From positions 1-64,000 of the forward strand of contig NZ_JBLFEN010000003.1 of the NCBI RefSeq assembly GCF_047345485.1: a stretch of DNA of 64,000 bases, read 5' to 3'. Both the position numbers and the translations under genes were made by a program. A model generated the notes under the pieces. It was not told where the DNA came from. It did no database searches and saw only the letters and a program-made list of their open reading frames with translations. This document shows, one piece after another, positions 42,178 to 49,716 of this stretch. Numbering within the stretch: position 1 is the stretch's first letter; each line of letters opens with the position of its first letter. This DNA comes from Jejuia sp047345485. Lineage in GTDB: Bacteria > Bacteroidota > Bacteroidia > Flavobacteriales > Flavobacteriaceae.

Positions 42178-42948
42178 ATGGCAACTTATAATAAAAGAGG
42201 ATACAAACCTAAAACCAAAGCGGAGAAGGAGCAAAATATTGAAGAGGGATCTACAACTGCCGAAGTTTTTAATACTCTAGATGAATCAGCATCTAAAACT
42301 GAAGCCTTTATAGCAAAAAACCAAAAGTATATTTTTATTATTGTTGGGGTAGTTGCTGCAGCAGTTTTAGGCTCATTGGCTTACAAAGAATATGTTGCTA
42401 AGCCAAAGCAATTAAATGCTATGAATGATATGTTTCAAGCACAAAAATTCTTTAATGAAGCTGTTAATGGTGTTGCAAAAGATTCATTATTTAATTTAGC
42501 ACTTAATGGTGGTGAAGGTAAATTTGGAATGTTAGATATTATTAATGAGTATAGTGGCACTCCAGCAGCAAACTTAGCAAATTATTATGCGGGTACTGCA
42601 TATTTAAGATTGAAGGACTACAAAAATGCGGTAGCTTATTTAGGTGAGTTTGAAAGCGATGATGAAGTTTTAGCACCTTTAGCTAAAGGGAATATAGGTG
42701 ATGCTTTTGTACAACTTGACCAAAAAGAAGATGCTTTAGATTATTATGAGGCTGCCATAGCGTTGAGAAATAATGGTTATACTACCCCAATGTATCTTTA
42801 CAAAGCTGGTGCATTAGCATTAGATTTAGGACAAGCCGATAAAGCATTAGGATATTTTGAAAGAATAAAAGAAGAGTATCCAGAGTCTAGTGAAGCTTCA
42901 ACTATAGACGTATTTATAGGTAAAGCACAAGTTTTAGCTAGCAAGTAA
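42178..42948 (+). CDS. Membrane-anchored TPR protein (YfgM-like)
   Basis: A 256-residue protein with a charged cytoplasmic N-terminus (MATYNKRGYKPKTKAEKEQN), one membrane helix at about 52-68 (YIFIIVGVVAAAVLGSLAYK), and a periplasmic helical part with TPR-like repeats (NLANYYAGTAYLRLKDYKNA, APLAKGNIGDAFVQLDQKED, LYKAGALALDLGQADKALGY). The single-helix plus TPR layout resembles YfgM-type proteins that assist the Sec translocon and chaperones. It is transcribed with ribH 11 bases downstream. Confidence 0.88.
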   Translation: MATYNKRGYKPKTKAEKEQNIEEGSTTAEVFNTLDESASKTEAFIAKNQKYIFIIVGVVAAAVLGSLAYKEYVAKPKQLNAMNDMFQAQKFFNEAVNGVAKDSLFNLALNGGEGKFGMLDIINEYSGTPAANLANYYAGTAYLRLKDYKNAVAYLGEFESDDEVLAPLAKGNIGDAFVQLDQKEDALDYYEAAIALRNNGYTTPMYLYKAGALALDLGQADKALGYFERIKEEYPESSEASTIDVFIGKAQVLASK

Positions 42949-42959
42949 CCCCATATTAT

Positions 42960-43445
42960 ATGGCAACTGCAAATAAAAATTTATCAAATTACGATAAAAC
43001 AACAATCCCAGACGCGAGTAATTTTCGGTTTGGGATTGTTGTTTCAGAGTGGAACGACACCATAACAGAAGGGCTTTATAAGGGTGCGTATAATGCTTTA
43101 ATAGAAAATGGTGTTGATGCAAATAATATTATCCGTTGGGATGTTCCTGGGAGTTTTGAGTTAATTTACGGTTGCAAAAAAATGCAAGAACAAATGGTAA
43201 ATGCTGTTATTGCCATTGGTAGTGTAATACAAGGTGAAACCAAGCATTTTGATTTTGTATGTGAAGGTGTTACTCAAGGCATTAAAGATTTAAATGTTAC
43301 TGCCGAAACACCAGTAATTTTTTGTGTACTTACTGATAATAATATGCAACAGGCTATTGATCGTTCTGGTGGTAAACATGGAAATAAAGGGACAGAAGCT
43401 GCTATAGCTGCTATTAAAATGGCAGCACTTCGTGATAATAGCTAA
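42960..43445 (+). CDS. ribH: 6,7-dimethyl-8-ribityllumazine synthase
   Basis: RibH condenses 5-amino-6-ribitylaminouracil with 3,4-dihydroxy-2-butanone phosphate, the penultimate step of riboflavin synthesis. The 161 residues include FGIVVSEWNDTITEGLYKGA, VPGSFELIYGCKKM (substrate-binding strand), AIGSVIQGETKHFDFVCEGV (with the catalytic His in KHFDFV) and the late TDNNMQQAIDRSGG. Length fits the 60-mer type family. No other rib gene is in the window. The next two small genes are sometimes confused with riboflavin genes because of this neighbourhood. Confidence 0.96.
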   Translation: MATANKNLSNYDKTTIPDASNFRFGIVVSEWNDTITEGLYKGAYNALIENGVDANNIIRWDVPGSFELIYGCKKMQEQMVNAVIAIGSVIQGETKHFDFVCEGVTQGIKDLNVTAETPVIFCVLTDNNMQQAIDRSGGKHGNKGTEAAIAAIKMAALRDNS

Positions 43446-43575
43446 CTTTAAATACCCAAATTTAAACTAAACATTTATAGTTGAATTTTATAACTTTTAT
43501 GTTTTTTTGACTTTACGCTGATGCTTTGTTAACAATTTTTAGGTATTCAATCTAAACTTTCTATCCATTTTTAAG

Positions 43576-43583
43576 TATTTTTG
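43576..43583 (+). promoter_or_regulatory. Promoter -7 element upstream of the small-protein pair
   Basis: TATTTTTG matches TAnnTTTG and lies 19 bases before the TTG start at 43603. It separates the small-protein/mutL/rhomboid unit from ribH. Confidence 0.45.
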
Positions 43584-43602
43584 AGAGATAAGCGAAACAA
43601 AC

Positions 43603-43830
43603 TTGTTTAAGCAACGAAAACATAAAACTTTTAAATACAAATCGCGGTTTTCAGAAGATGGAGATAGTGTTGATACGCAGGAGGACAAAAAAGAATTTGT
43701 TTCAAAATGGCGTCGTGAAAGCATCAAAAGTGATACAAAAATTAAAGGTGGTATGTCTATGCGCTTTTTAATATTGGCTTTGGTATTATTATTGATTTGT
43801 ATGTATCTATTAGAAAAAAGATATATGTAA
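43603..43830 (+). CDS. Small basic single-helix membrane protein 1
   Basis: I do not recognise a described family. The 75 residues start at TTG (43603); no ATG is available before the C-terminal helix. The N-terminal two-thirds is strongly basic (FKQRKHKTFKYKSRFSEDGD), followed by one membrane helix near the C-terminus (MSMRFLILALVLLLICMYLL). It shares the pattern K/R-K-x-K-x-F-x-Y-x-x-R-x-x-x-x-G-D with the next gene, so they are paralogues. A tail-anchored orientation with a cytoplasmic nucleic-acid- or lipid-binding face is an inference. Confidence 0.6.
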   Translation: MFKQRKHKTFKYKSRFSEDGDSVDTQEDKKEFVSKWRRESIKSDTKIKGGMSMRFLILALVLLLICMYLLEKRYM

Positions 43831-43847
43831 CTTAAACGCTAGAACTT

Positions 43848-44126
43848 ATGGGAATATTAAAGGTTAGAAAAAATAAGAAATTTAGTTATACACCAAGACA
43901 TTACAAAGGTGATGGTAACCCATACGAAATTAAACATAAGTTTGATGAGCATAGGGTTACAGTGGGTAATAACAATGGCTTAAAATCAAAGTTTATTAAT
44001 GCAATAAACGATTATAAAACCAATGAGAATCACGAAGCAAATAAACGCGTACTAATTATTGTTGCAGTTTTAGTTTTAGTGTTTTTATTTATCATTGGTT
44101 TCGATTTATCTATATTCTTTTCATAA
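43848..44126 (+). CDS. Small basic single-helix membrane protein 2
   Basis: A 92-residue protein starting MGILKVRKNKKFSYTPRHYK, with a basic soluble part and one C-terminal membrane helix (VLIIVAVLVLVFLFIIGFDL). Proteins of this kind next to ribH/mutL have, to my recollection, been labelled riboflavin synthase subunit beta in some flavobacterial genomes. Nothing in this sequence supports that label: there is no riboflavin-synthase or lumazine-synthase motif and RibH itself is encoded upstream. It ends 6 bases before mutL, so the small pair is likely co-transcribed with mutL. Confidence 0.75.
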   Translation: MGILKVRKNKKFSYTPRHYKGDGNPYEIKHKFDEHRVTVGNNNGLKSKFINAINDYKTNENHEANKRVLIIVAVLVLVFLFIIGFDLSIFFS

Positions 44127-44132
44127 TATTTT

Positions 44133-45983
44133 ATGGCAGATATTATACAACTTTTACCAGATCATGTGGCAAACCAAATAGCTGCGGGAGAAGTTGTACA
44201 ACGTCCCGCGTCTGTAGTAAAAGAATTATTAGAAAATGCTATCGATGCAGGCTCTGATACCATTAAACTCATCATAAAAGACGCAGGCAAAACCTTAATA
44301 CAAGTAATAGACAACGGTAAGGGTATGAGTGTTACTGATGCCCGTTTGAGTTTTGAGCGTCATGCCACTTCAAAGATTAGAAATGCAGAAGATTTATTTC
44401 AATTAAATACCAAAGGTTTTCGTGGTGAAGCTTTAGCAAGTATTGCAGCTATTGCGCATGTAGCGCTTAAAACTAAGCAAGCGCTTGATGATGTTGGTAC
44501 TTCAATAGAAATAGAAGGCAGTGAAGTTGTATCCCAAGAGGTGGTAGTTACACCAAAAGGTACTTCTATTTCTGTAAAAAACCTTTTTTTTAATATTCCT
44601 GCAAGACGTAATTTTTTAAAATCTGATACTGTAGAGTTGCGCCATGTTATAGATGAGTTTCATCGTGTAGCATTAGCACACCCCAACATAAGTTTTTTGT
44701 TTTACAATAATGGTAGCGAAAATTTTAATTTACCAGTTAGTAATTACCGCCAGCGTATTGTTAATATTTTTGGAAATAAAACCAATGAAAAATTAGTGCC
44801 CGTTGAAGAGGATACAGAAGTATTAAAAATTTCGGGTTTTGTGGGTAAACCAGAGTTTGCTAAAAAAACAAGAAGCGAACAGTATTTTTTTGTAAATAAT
44901 CGTTTTATTAAAAGTGCATATTTAAATCACGCCATTTTATCGGCGTTTGAAGGGTTATTGAAAACTGGCACGCACCCAAGTTATTTTTTAAATCTAACGG
45001 TAGATCCACAAACTATAGATATCAATATTCATCCTACTAAAACAGAAATAAAGTTTGATGATGAACATACGCTATATGCCATATTACGTTCTGCTGTAAA
45101 ACATAGTTTAGGGCAGTTTAATATAGCACCAGTTTTAGATTTTGAGCGCGATGCTACTTTAGATACGCCATATAGCTTAAAAGGCTCTAAAACCGAAACA
45201 CCAAAAATAGAGGTAGATAGTAACTTTAATCCATTTCAAGAAGCTAAAACACCCTCCACAACGCAATCAGCATCTTATAAAAAACCACCAACCGAAAATT
45301 GGGAAAGTCTTTATGTAGGTTTAGAATCTAAAAGCAATGAGGCGTCAAGTTTTAAAGAAATTACATTTGAAAGCGACTCAAAAATAAGTGCTTTATTTGA
45401 AGACACCGAAACTTCTGAAGCAGTAAATACTACGTACCAATTTCATAATAAATACATCATTAGTTCTATAAAATCAGGGATGTTAGTTATCGATCAAAGT
45501 CGTGCTCACCAACGGATTTTATACGAAGATTTTTTAAAAGATATTACGGTAAAAGTTGGTGTAAGTCAGCAATTATTGTTTCCGTTAGAACTTCATTTTA
45601 CATCGCAAGAGCTAGATATTATAAAACAGTTACAAGAAGATTTAGAGCATACAGGTTTTGTGTTTTCAAATAGTACTGAGGAGTCTTTAGAAATAAAAGG
45701 CGTTCCGGTGATGGTACCAGAGAGTGAGATTTCTATCATATTAGAACAATTAATTAGCGATGTACAAAATGAAGTTCCTGATGCTAATTTTAGTGCTACC
45801 GATTTATTGGCAAAATCTATGGCAAAAAGTTTAGCAATTAAAACAGGTCAGTCTTTAAAAAAGGATGAGCAAGAGCATATCGTTAATAAATTATTTGCGT
45901 GTAAAGAACCCAATGTATCTCCTACTAACCGTATAACCTTTATTACGGTTGGTGTTGATGAATTAGATAAAAAGTTTATTTAG
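44133..45983 (+). CDS. mutL: DNA mismatch repair protein MutL
   Basis: MutL couples MutS recognition to strand removal. The N-terminal GHKL ATPase is intact: LLPDHVANQIAAGEVVQRPA, KELLENAIDAG (ATP-binding Asn), DNGKGM and TKGFRGEALASI. A low-complexity linker (about 355-425) leads to the C-terminal dimerisation domain. The endonuclease motif DQHAx2Ex4E is replaced: residues 454-465 read DQSRAHQRILYE, so His, Ala and Glu have become Ser, Arg and Gln. The second C-terminal motif reads FACKEPNVSPTNR. Nicking activity is therefore uncertain. It heads a block with two rhomboids and an EEP protein. Confidence 0.95.
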   Translation: MADIIQLLPDHVANQIAAGEVVQRPASVVKELLENAIDAGSDTIKLIIKDAGKTLIQVIDNGKGMSVTDARLSFERHATSKIRNAEDLFQLNTKGFRGEALASIAAIAHVALKTKQALDDVGTSIEIEGSEVVSQEVVVTPKGTSISVKNLFFNIPARRNFLKSDTVELRHVIDEFHRVALAHPNISFLFYNNGSENFNLPVSNYRQRIVNIFGNKTNEKLVPVEEDTEVLKISGFVGKPEFAKKTRSEQYFFVNNRFIKSAYLNHAILSAFEGLLKTGTHPSYFLNLTVDPQTIDINIHPTKTEIKFDDEHTLYAILRSAVKHSLGQFNIAPVLDFERDATLDTPYSLKGSKTETPKIEVDSNFNPFQEAKTPSTTQSASYKKPPTENWESLYVGLESKSNEASSFKEITFESDSKISALFEDTETSEAVNTTYQFHNKYIISSIKSGMLVIDQSRAHQRILYEDFLKDITVKVGVSQQLLFPLELHFTSQELDIIKQLQEDLEHTGFVFSNSTEESLEIKGVPVMVPESEISIILEQLISDVQNEVPDANFSATDLLAKSMAKSLAIKTGQSLKKDEQEHIVNKLFACKEPNVSPTNRITFITVGVDELDKKFI

Positions 45984-45989
45984 AAGATT

Positions 45990-46766
45990 ATGATGAGGAT
46001 TTCAGATACAGTAAAGCATTTAATTATCATTAATGTGATAATGTTTGTGGGAACGATATTTATAAGTAATAGAGCATTTTATGAATGGTTTGCAATGCAC
46101 CTTCCAAAAAATGAATCTTTTCAACCTTGGCAGATTTTCACACATATGTTTATGCATGGCGGTGGAGATTTACAAAATTTAAGTATTACACACCTTTTAT
46201 TCAATATGTTTGGGTTATGGATGTTTGGTACACCAGTAGAACAAGTTTTAGGTGCTAAACGCTTTATATTTATTTATATATCAGCTGGTTTAGGAGCTGT
46301 AGCACTGCAAATTGGTGTAAATTATTTTGAATTTTATAATGTATTATCTTTATTAGAAAGCGCAGGGTTTGATCAAAATGAAATTTATGAAACTTTAAAA
46401 TCAGGATTTAATACTTATGATAAGCGTTGGGAAGCTACTTTATCTCAAGATCAACTTAGAGATATTGTTGGTAATTTTAATGGCATTATGGTAGGTGCAT
46501 CAGGATGTTTAATGGGTATAATGGCTGCTTTTGGAATGATGAATCCTAATGCAGAATTGATGCTGATATTTTTACCAATACCAGTAAAAGCTAAGTATTT
46601 TATACCAGCTGTTATTTTAATTGATTTGATTTCTGGACTAAGCGGGCAATCCATTTTTGGTTATGGAAATATAGCACACTTTGCCCACGTAGGTGGCGCA
46701 ATTACTGGTGCAATTATTATGTGGTATTGGAAAAAAACACAATTTAATAATAACCGTTGGAATTAA
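45990..46766 (+). CDS. Rhomboid-family intramembrane serine protease 1
   Basis: A 258-residue polytopic membrane protein with about six helices. The catalytic Ser is in VGASGCLMGI (Ser171), and the catalytic His in HFAHVGGAITG (His233). The early helix motif HLLFNMFGLWMFG supplies the conserved H/N region. A long loop (about 118-150; SLLESAGFDQNEIYETLKSG) is inserted between helices. It would cleave membrane proteins at the bilayer; substrates are unknown. A second rhomboid gene starts one base after its stop. Confidence 0.92.
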   Translation: MMRISDTVKHLIIINVIMFVGTIFISNRAFYEWFAMHLPKNESFQPWQIFTHMFMHGGGDLQNLSITHLLFNMFGLWMFGTPVEQVLGAKRFIFIYISAGLGAVALQIGVNYFEFYNVLSLLESAGFDQNEIYETLKSGFNTYDKRWEATLSQDQLRDIVGNFNGIMVGASGCLMGIMAAFGMMNPNAELMLIFLPIPVKAKYFIPAVILIDLISGLSGQSIFGYGNIAHFAHVGGAITGAIIMWYWKKTQFNNNRWN

Positions 46767-46767
46767 T

Positions 46768-47613
46768 ATGACCTCATTACTACAAGATATAAAAGAGAAA
46801 CTAGCTAGACTAAACGTACTTGAAAAGGTAATTGTAGTTAATGTTCTTATTTTTGTTGTGGGATTACTATTCACAACAATATTATCGTTTCTTGAGTTAC
46901 CTAGCGAGTTTAGTAAATTCATTGTTAAACCTTGGACAATCGTTACTTATGCCTTTGTACATTATGGTTGGTTACATTTGGCGTTAAACATGCTATTGCT
47001 TTACTTTTTAGCGCGTATGTTTCTGAATTTATTTTCTTCAAAAATGGCATTGAATATTTATTTTTTAGGTGCTATTTCTGGAGCGATTCTATATTTATTA
47101 TTTTATGAATTTTTACCAAAGAGTCGAGTAGGTGTTCCATTAGTTGGAGCTTCTGCCTCAGTTAGAGCACTACTTATTTTCCTTTGTGCTTACATGCCTA
47201 ATAAGGAAATAAGCATAATAACTTTTAATATTAAGCTATGGTATATTGGAGTTGCAATATTGGCAATTGATCTATTAAGTCTTTTTGGAGGTAATGGGGG
47301 AGGAGCGCTAGCGCATCTTGGAGGTGTATTATTAGGTTATATTTATGCAAAACAACTCACTAAAGGAAATGATATAGGTAAGGGTTTTGAAAAAGTGATG
47401 GACAGCATTATAGAGTTTTTTAAATTCAAAAAGAAAAGTCCACTTAAAACAGTTCATAAAAATAAAAGTAAAGTTGGTGGCTATACTAAAGCCGATTTTA
47501 ATGAGTTTAACAATCAGAAAAAGATTGATGTTATTTTAGATAAAATAAGTAAAAGCGGTTATGATAGTTTAACAGCCGCAGAAAAAGATTTTTTATTTAG
47601 AGCTGGCAAGTAG
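46768..47613 (+). CDS. Rhomboid-family intramembrane serine protease 2
   Basis: I start at the ATG at 46768 (MTSLLQDIKEKLARLNVLEK); an earlier in-frame start would lie inside the first rhomboid gene. The protein of about 281 residues has Ser129 in VGASASVRAL and His183 in ALAHLGGVLLG, with WLHLALNMLLLYFLARMF providing the HxxxN motif. A cytoplasmic tail of about 70 residues ends in KIDVILDKISKSGYDSLTAA and EKDFLFRAGK, a C-terminal motif often seen on Bacteroidota rhomboids. The two rhomboids are adjacent but diverged, suggesting different substrates. Confidence 0.92.
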   Translation: MTSLLQDIKEKLARLNVLEKVIVVNVLIFVVGLLFTTILSFLELPSEFSKFIVKPWTIVTYAFVHYGWLHLALNMLLLYFLARMFLNLFSSKMALNIYFLGAISGAILYLLFYEFLPKSRVGVPLVGASASVRALLIFLCAYMPNKEISIITFNIKLWYIGVAILAIDLLSLFGGNGGGALAHLGGVLLGYIYAKQLTKGNDIGKGFEKVMDSIIEFFKFKKKSPLKTVHKNKSKVGGYTKADFNEFNNQKKIDVILDKISKSGYDSLTAAEKDFLFRAGK

Positions 47614-47614
47614 T

Positions 47615-48640
47615 ATGAAAAAACTAAAATTCTTTGATAAAATCTTGTGGTTCATCAATAGAGTATTAGCAGTTGTGCTATTATTATCATTTGTTTTGCC
47701 TTTTTTACCTCCAAAAACATTTTCTGTATTATCTGTATTAAGCTTAGGTGTAGCACTGCTTATCTTAGTAAATGTTTTATTCTTTTTGTATTGGTTAGTT
47801 AAGCTTAAAAAACAATTTATACTATCTCTTGTTGTTTTGGCTATCGGCTATTTTTCATTTGGGTCGTTATATAAGTTTTCATCTTCTACTCATATTGAAG
47901 CGCCAAATAATTTTAAAGTGATGAATTATAATGTGCGTTTATTCAACCTTTATAAATGGATTCCTAAAGATAGTATCGAAACTAAAATTATAGATTTAAT
48001 TAAAAACGAGAGTCCTGATATTTTAAGCCTTCAAGAATATCACCCTCATAAAAATATAGATTTATCTTTTTTTAAATATAAATACGAGAAGCTCTCTGGT
48101 AAAAAAACAAAATACGGACAAGCTATTTTTTCAAACTTTCCTATAGTAAATTCTGGTTCAGTAGAGTTTCCTGATACTTCTAATAATGCTATTTATGCTG
48201 ATGTTGTTATACAAAAAGATACGGTAAGAGTTTATAACATACATCTGGAATCTATGCGTATTGATACTAAGGTGGAAAATCTAAAAAAAGAAAACTCAGA
48301 ACGTTTGTTTAAACGTATTGGTAAAACTTTTAGAATGCAACAGTTTCAATCAGAGTTGTTTTTGATTCATAAAAAGCAGTGTACCTATAAAATGATTATT
48401 TGTGGAGATTTTAATAATACGGCGTTTTCATATGTTTACAGAACCATAAAAGGGGATTTAAATGATGCATTTATAGAAGCTGGAAATGGTTTTGGACGTA
48501 CTTATGATTTTAAATTTTTTCCCATACGTATTGATTTTATTTTTTCAGATGAAGCGTTCTCTGTAAATGGTTTTAAAGCGTTTAATGAGCATTACTCAGA
48601 CCATTATCCGATTATGACAACTTTTGCTATACGTAATTAG
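47615..48640 (+). CDS. Membrane-anchored endonuclease/exonuclease/phosphatase-fold protein
   Basis: Two to three N-terminal membrane helices (about 10-95) precede an EEP-fold catalytic domain (about 105-341). The active-site series is visible: KVMNYNVRLFN (first Asn), DILSLQEYH (metal-binding Glu), VYNIHLESMR (catalytic His), MIICGDFNNTAFS (Asp and Asn), FIFSDEAFS and HYSDHYPIMTTFA (the final SDH). All metal and catalytic residues are present, so activity on a phosphodiester or phospholipid headgroup is expected. It starts 1 base after the second rhomboid, likely in the same transcript. Confidence 0.9.
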   Translation: MKKLKFFDKILWFINRVLAVVLLLSFVLPFLPPKTFSVLSVLSLGVALLILVNVLFFLYWLVKLKKQFILSLVVLAIGYFSFGSLYKFSSSTHIEAPNNFKVMNYNVRLFNLYKWIPKDSIETKIIDLIKNESPDILSLQEYHPHKNIDLSFFKYKYEKLSGKKTKYGQAIFSNFPIVNSGSVEFPDTSNNAIYADVVIQKDTVRVYNIHLESMRIDTKVENLKKENSERLFKRIGKTFRMQQFQSELFLIHKKQCTYKMIICGDFNNTAFSYVYRTIKGDLNDAFIEAGNGFGRTYDFKFFPIRIDFIFSDEAFSVNGFKAFNEHYSDHYPIMTTFAIRN

Positions 48641-48685
48641 ATAACAAGCTTTAACTAATAAAAAGGTTGTTTAAGTTTTTAACCA

Positions 48686-48994
48686 CTACATAAAAGCGCA
48701 ATCCACAGTATCAGAAATAATGTGAATAACCAAGCCTAAGCCCACAAGTCTAGATGTTTTTTTAAAGCATAAAAACACATAGCATAAAATTGCAAATGAT
48801 GAATGTAAGGGATGAAACCCAATACTACATCTTGTAGGGTCAAAAATTGGTGTAGCTAACACATGATCTATATCTATCAACAAACCAGCTAGCATGATGA
48901 AGTAGGCTGTTTTCCAATTTGATTTAAAAAACAAAAGCGCTACTACTAAAGGTAATAGCAAATGACATCCATAATGCGCTAAACTTTGTATCAT
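48686..48994 (-). CDS. DUF6122 small membrane protein
   Basis: A 102-residue membrane protein with three helices. LLIDIDHVLATPIFDPTRCS and FHPLHSSFAILCYVFLC give a D-x-D-H and an H-P-L-H motif, recalling YdjM-type membrane-bound metal-dependent hydrolases. The late HIISDTVDC adds another His/Asp pair. These residues could form a metal site at the membrane face; no activity is known. Its start overlaps the stop of the WbqC gene by one base, so the two are translated together. Confidence 0.83.
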   Translation of the reverse strand: MIQSLAHYGCHLLLPLVVALLFFKSNWKTAYFIMLAGLLIDIDHVLATPIFDPTRCSIGFHPLHSSFAILCYVFLCFKKTSRLVGLGLVIHIISDTVDCAFM

Positions 48995-49617
48995 TATTGC
49001 GTAGAAATTGTTTGCGATTCTAAATAATTTAAGGCGTTAGGGCCTTCATTACATAATACATCTAATATGCTTAAGTTTGGTATAAACCCGTATTTATTTT
49101 CAAAAACCTGTGTGTAAGGTTTAACGTGTTGCAAGGTGTTGTCTTTAGCATTTACAAGATGCCTTAAATCTAAAACACCATCTGCGTTTTTTTCAAAAGT
49201 TGAAGTGATAGAGGTTTCTACTTCTAGTTGTAGACAATCACAGATAACTTTAAAGCATTTAAGGTTAAAGGCTAATAATGTGTCTGTTTCTTCAAAAAAA
49301 AGAGGTTTTAATTCATCTTCATAAAATTCAAAAAAAGGAGAAGTACGGTAGGCAGATTCTAGAGATTTCCAATGTTGTATTTGCCATTTTTCACCATTAA
49401 AAACTTTTACATTTTTATAGTTTTGGCGGTTTTTTTGAGAATGTATTACAGGAATATTTAGTGATAATTTACCATTGGCACCATATATATAAGCGCGGTT
49501 GCGATACGTTTGTTTTACAAAATTATCTTCCATTTCCCATACTACATATTCCGTTTTAGCTATTGCTATAAAGTGCGCAATAGTTGGGAAATATGTAGGA
49601 TGGATAAGTATCTTCAT
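48994..49617 (-). CDS. WbqC-family protein
   Basis: The 207-residue protein begins MKILIHPTYFPTIAHFIAIA, the WbqC family opening, and contains KQTYRNRAYIYGANGKLSLN, IPVIHSQKNRQNYKNV and HWKSLESAYRTSPFFEFYED, the internal conserved block. WbqC was named from O-antigen clusters, but in Bacteroidota it is usually found, as here, next to lepB; the reaction is unknown. There is no signal peptide. The gene is transcribed with the DUF6122 gene and lies 100 bases downstream of lepB. Confidence 0.9.
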   Translation of the reverse strand: MKILIHPTYFPTIAHFIAIAKTEYVVWEMEDNFVKQTYRNRAYIYGANGKLSLNIPVIHSQKNRQNYKNVKVFNGEKWQIQHWKSLESAYRTSPFFEFYEDELKPLFFEETDTLLAFNLKCFKVICDCLQLEVETSITSTFEKNADGVLDLRHLVNAKDNTLQHVKPYTQVFENKYGFIPNLSILDVLCNEGPNALNYLESQTISTQ

Positions 49618-49648
49618 AGACGTATTTTTAACCTTCGAAAAGCGGGGT

Positions 49649-49684
49649 ATCTAAAATTAAATAATTGATTAGTCAATTTTAGAT
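49649..49684. other. Hairpin between lepB and wbqC
   Basis: A perfect 10-bp stem ATCTAAAATT/AATTTTAGAT (49649-49658 and 49675-49684) with a 16-base loop. It lacks a T-run on the minus strand, so it is a weak terminator or a processing/stability element. Confidence 0.4.
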
Positions 49685-49716
49685 TCTTAATCCAGCTTGG
49701 GTAGCAATTTTTGTCT

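Noticed and set aside
43848..44126. Riboflavin synthase subunit beta
   Set aside because: The protein has a basic head and one membrane helix and no riboflavin or lumazine synthase motif; RibH is already encoded at 42960-43445.
45133..45430. Frameshift in the MutL linker
   Set aside because: The linker is low-complexity but open throughout; the C-terminal domain continues in frame, so the altered endonuclease motif is not due to a frameshift.
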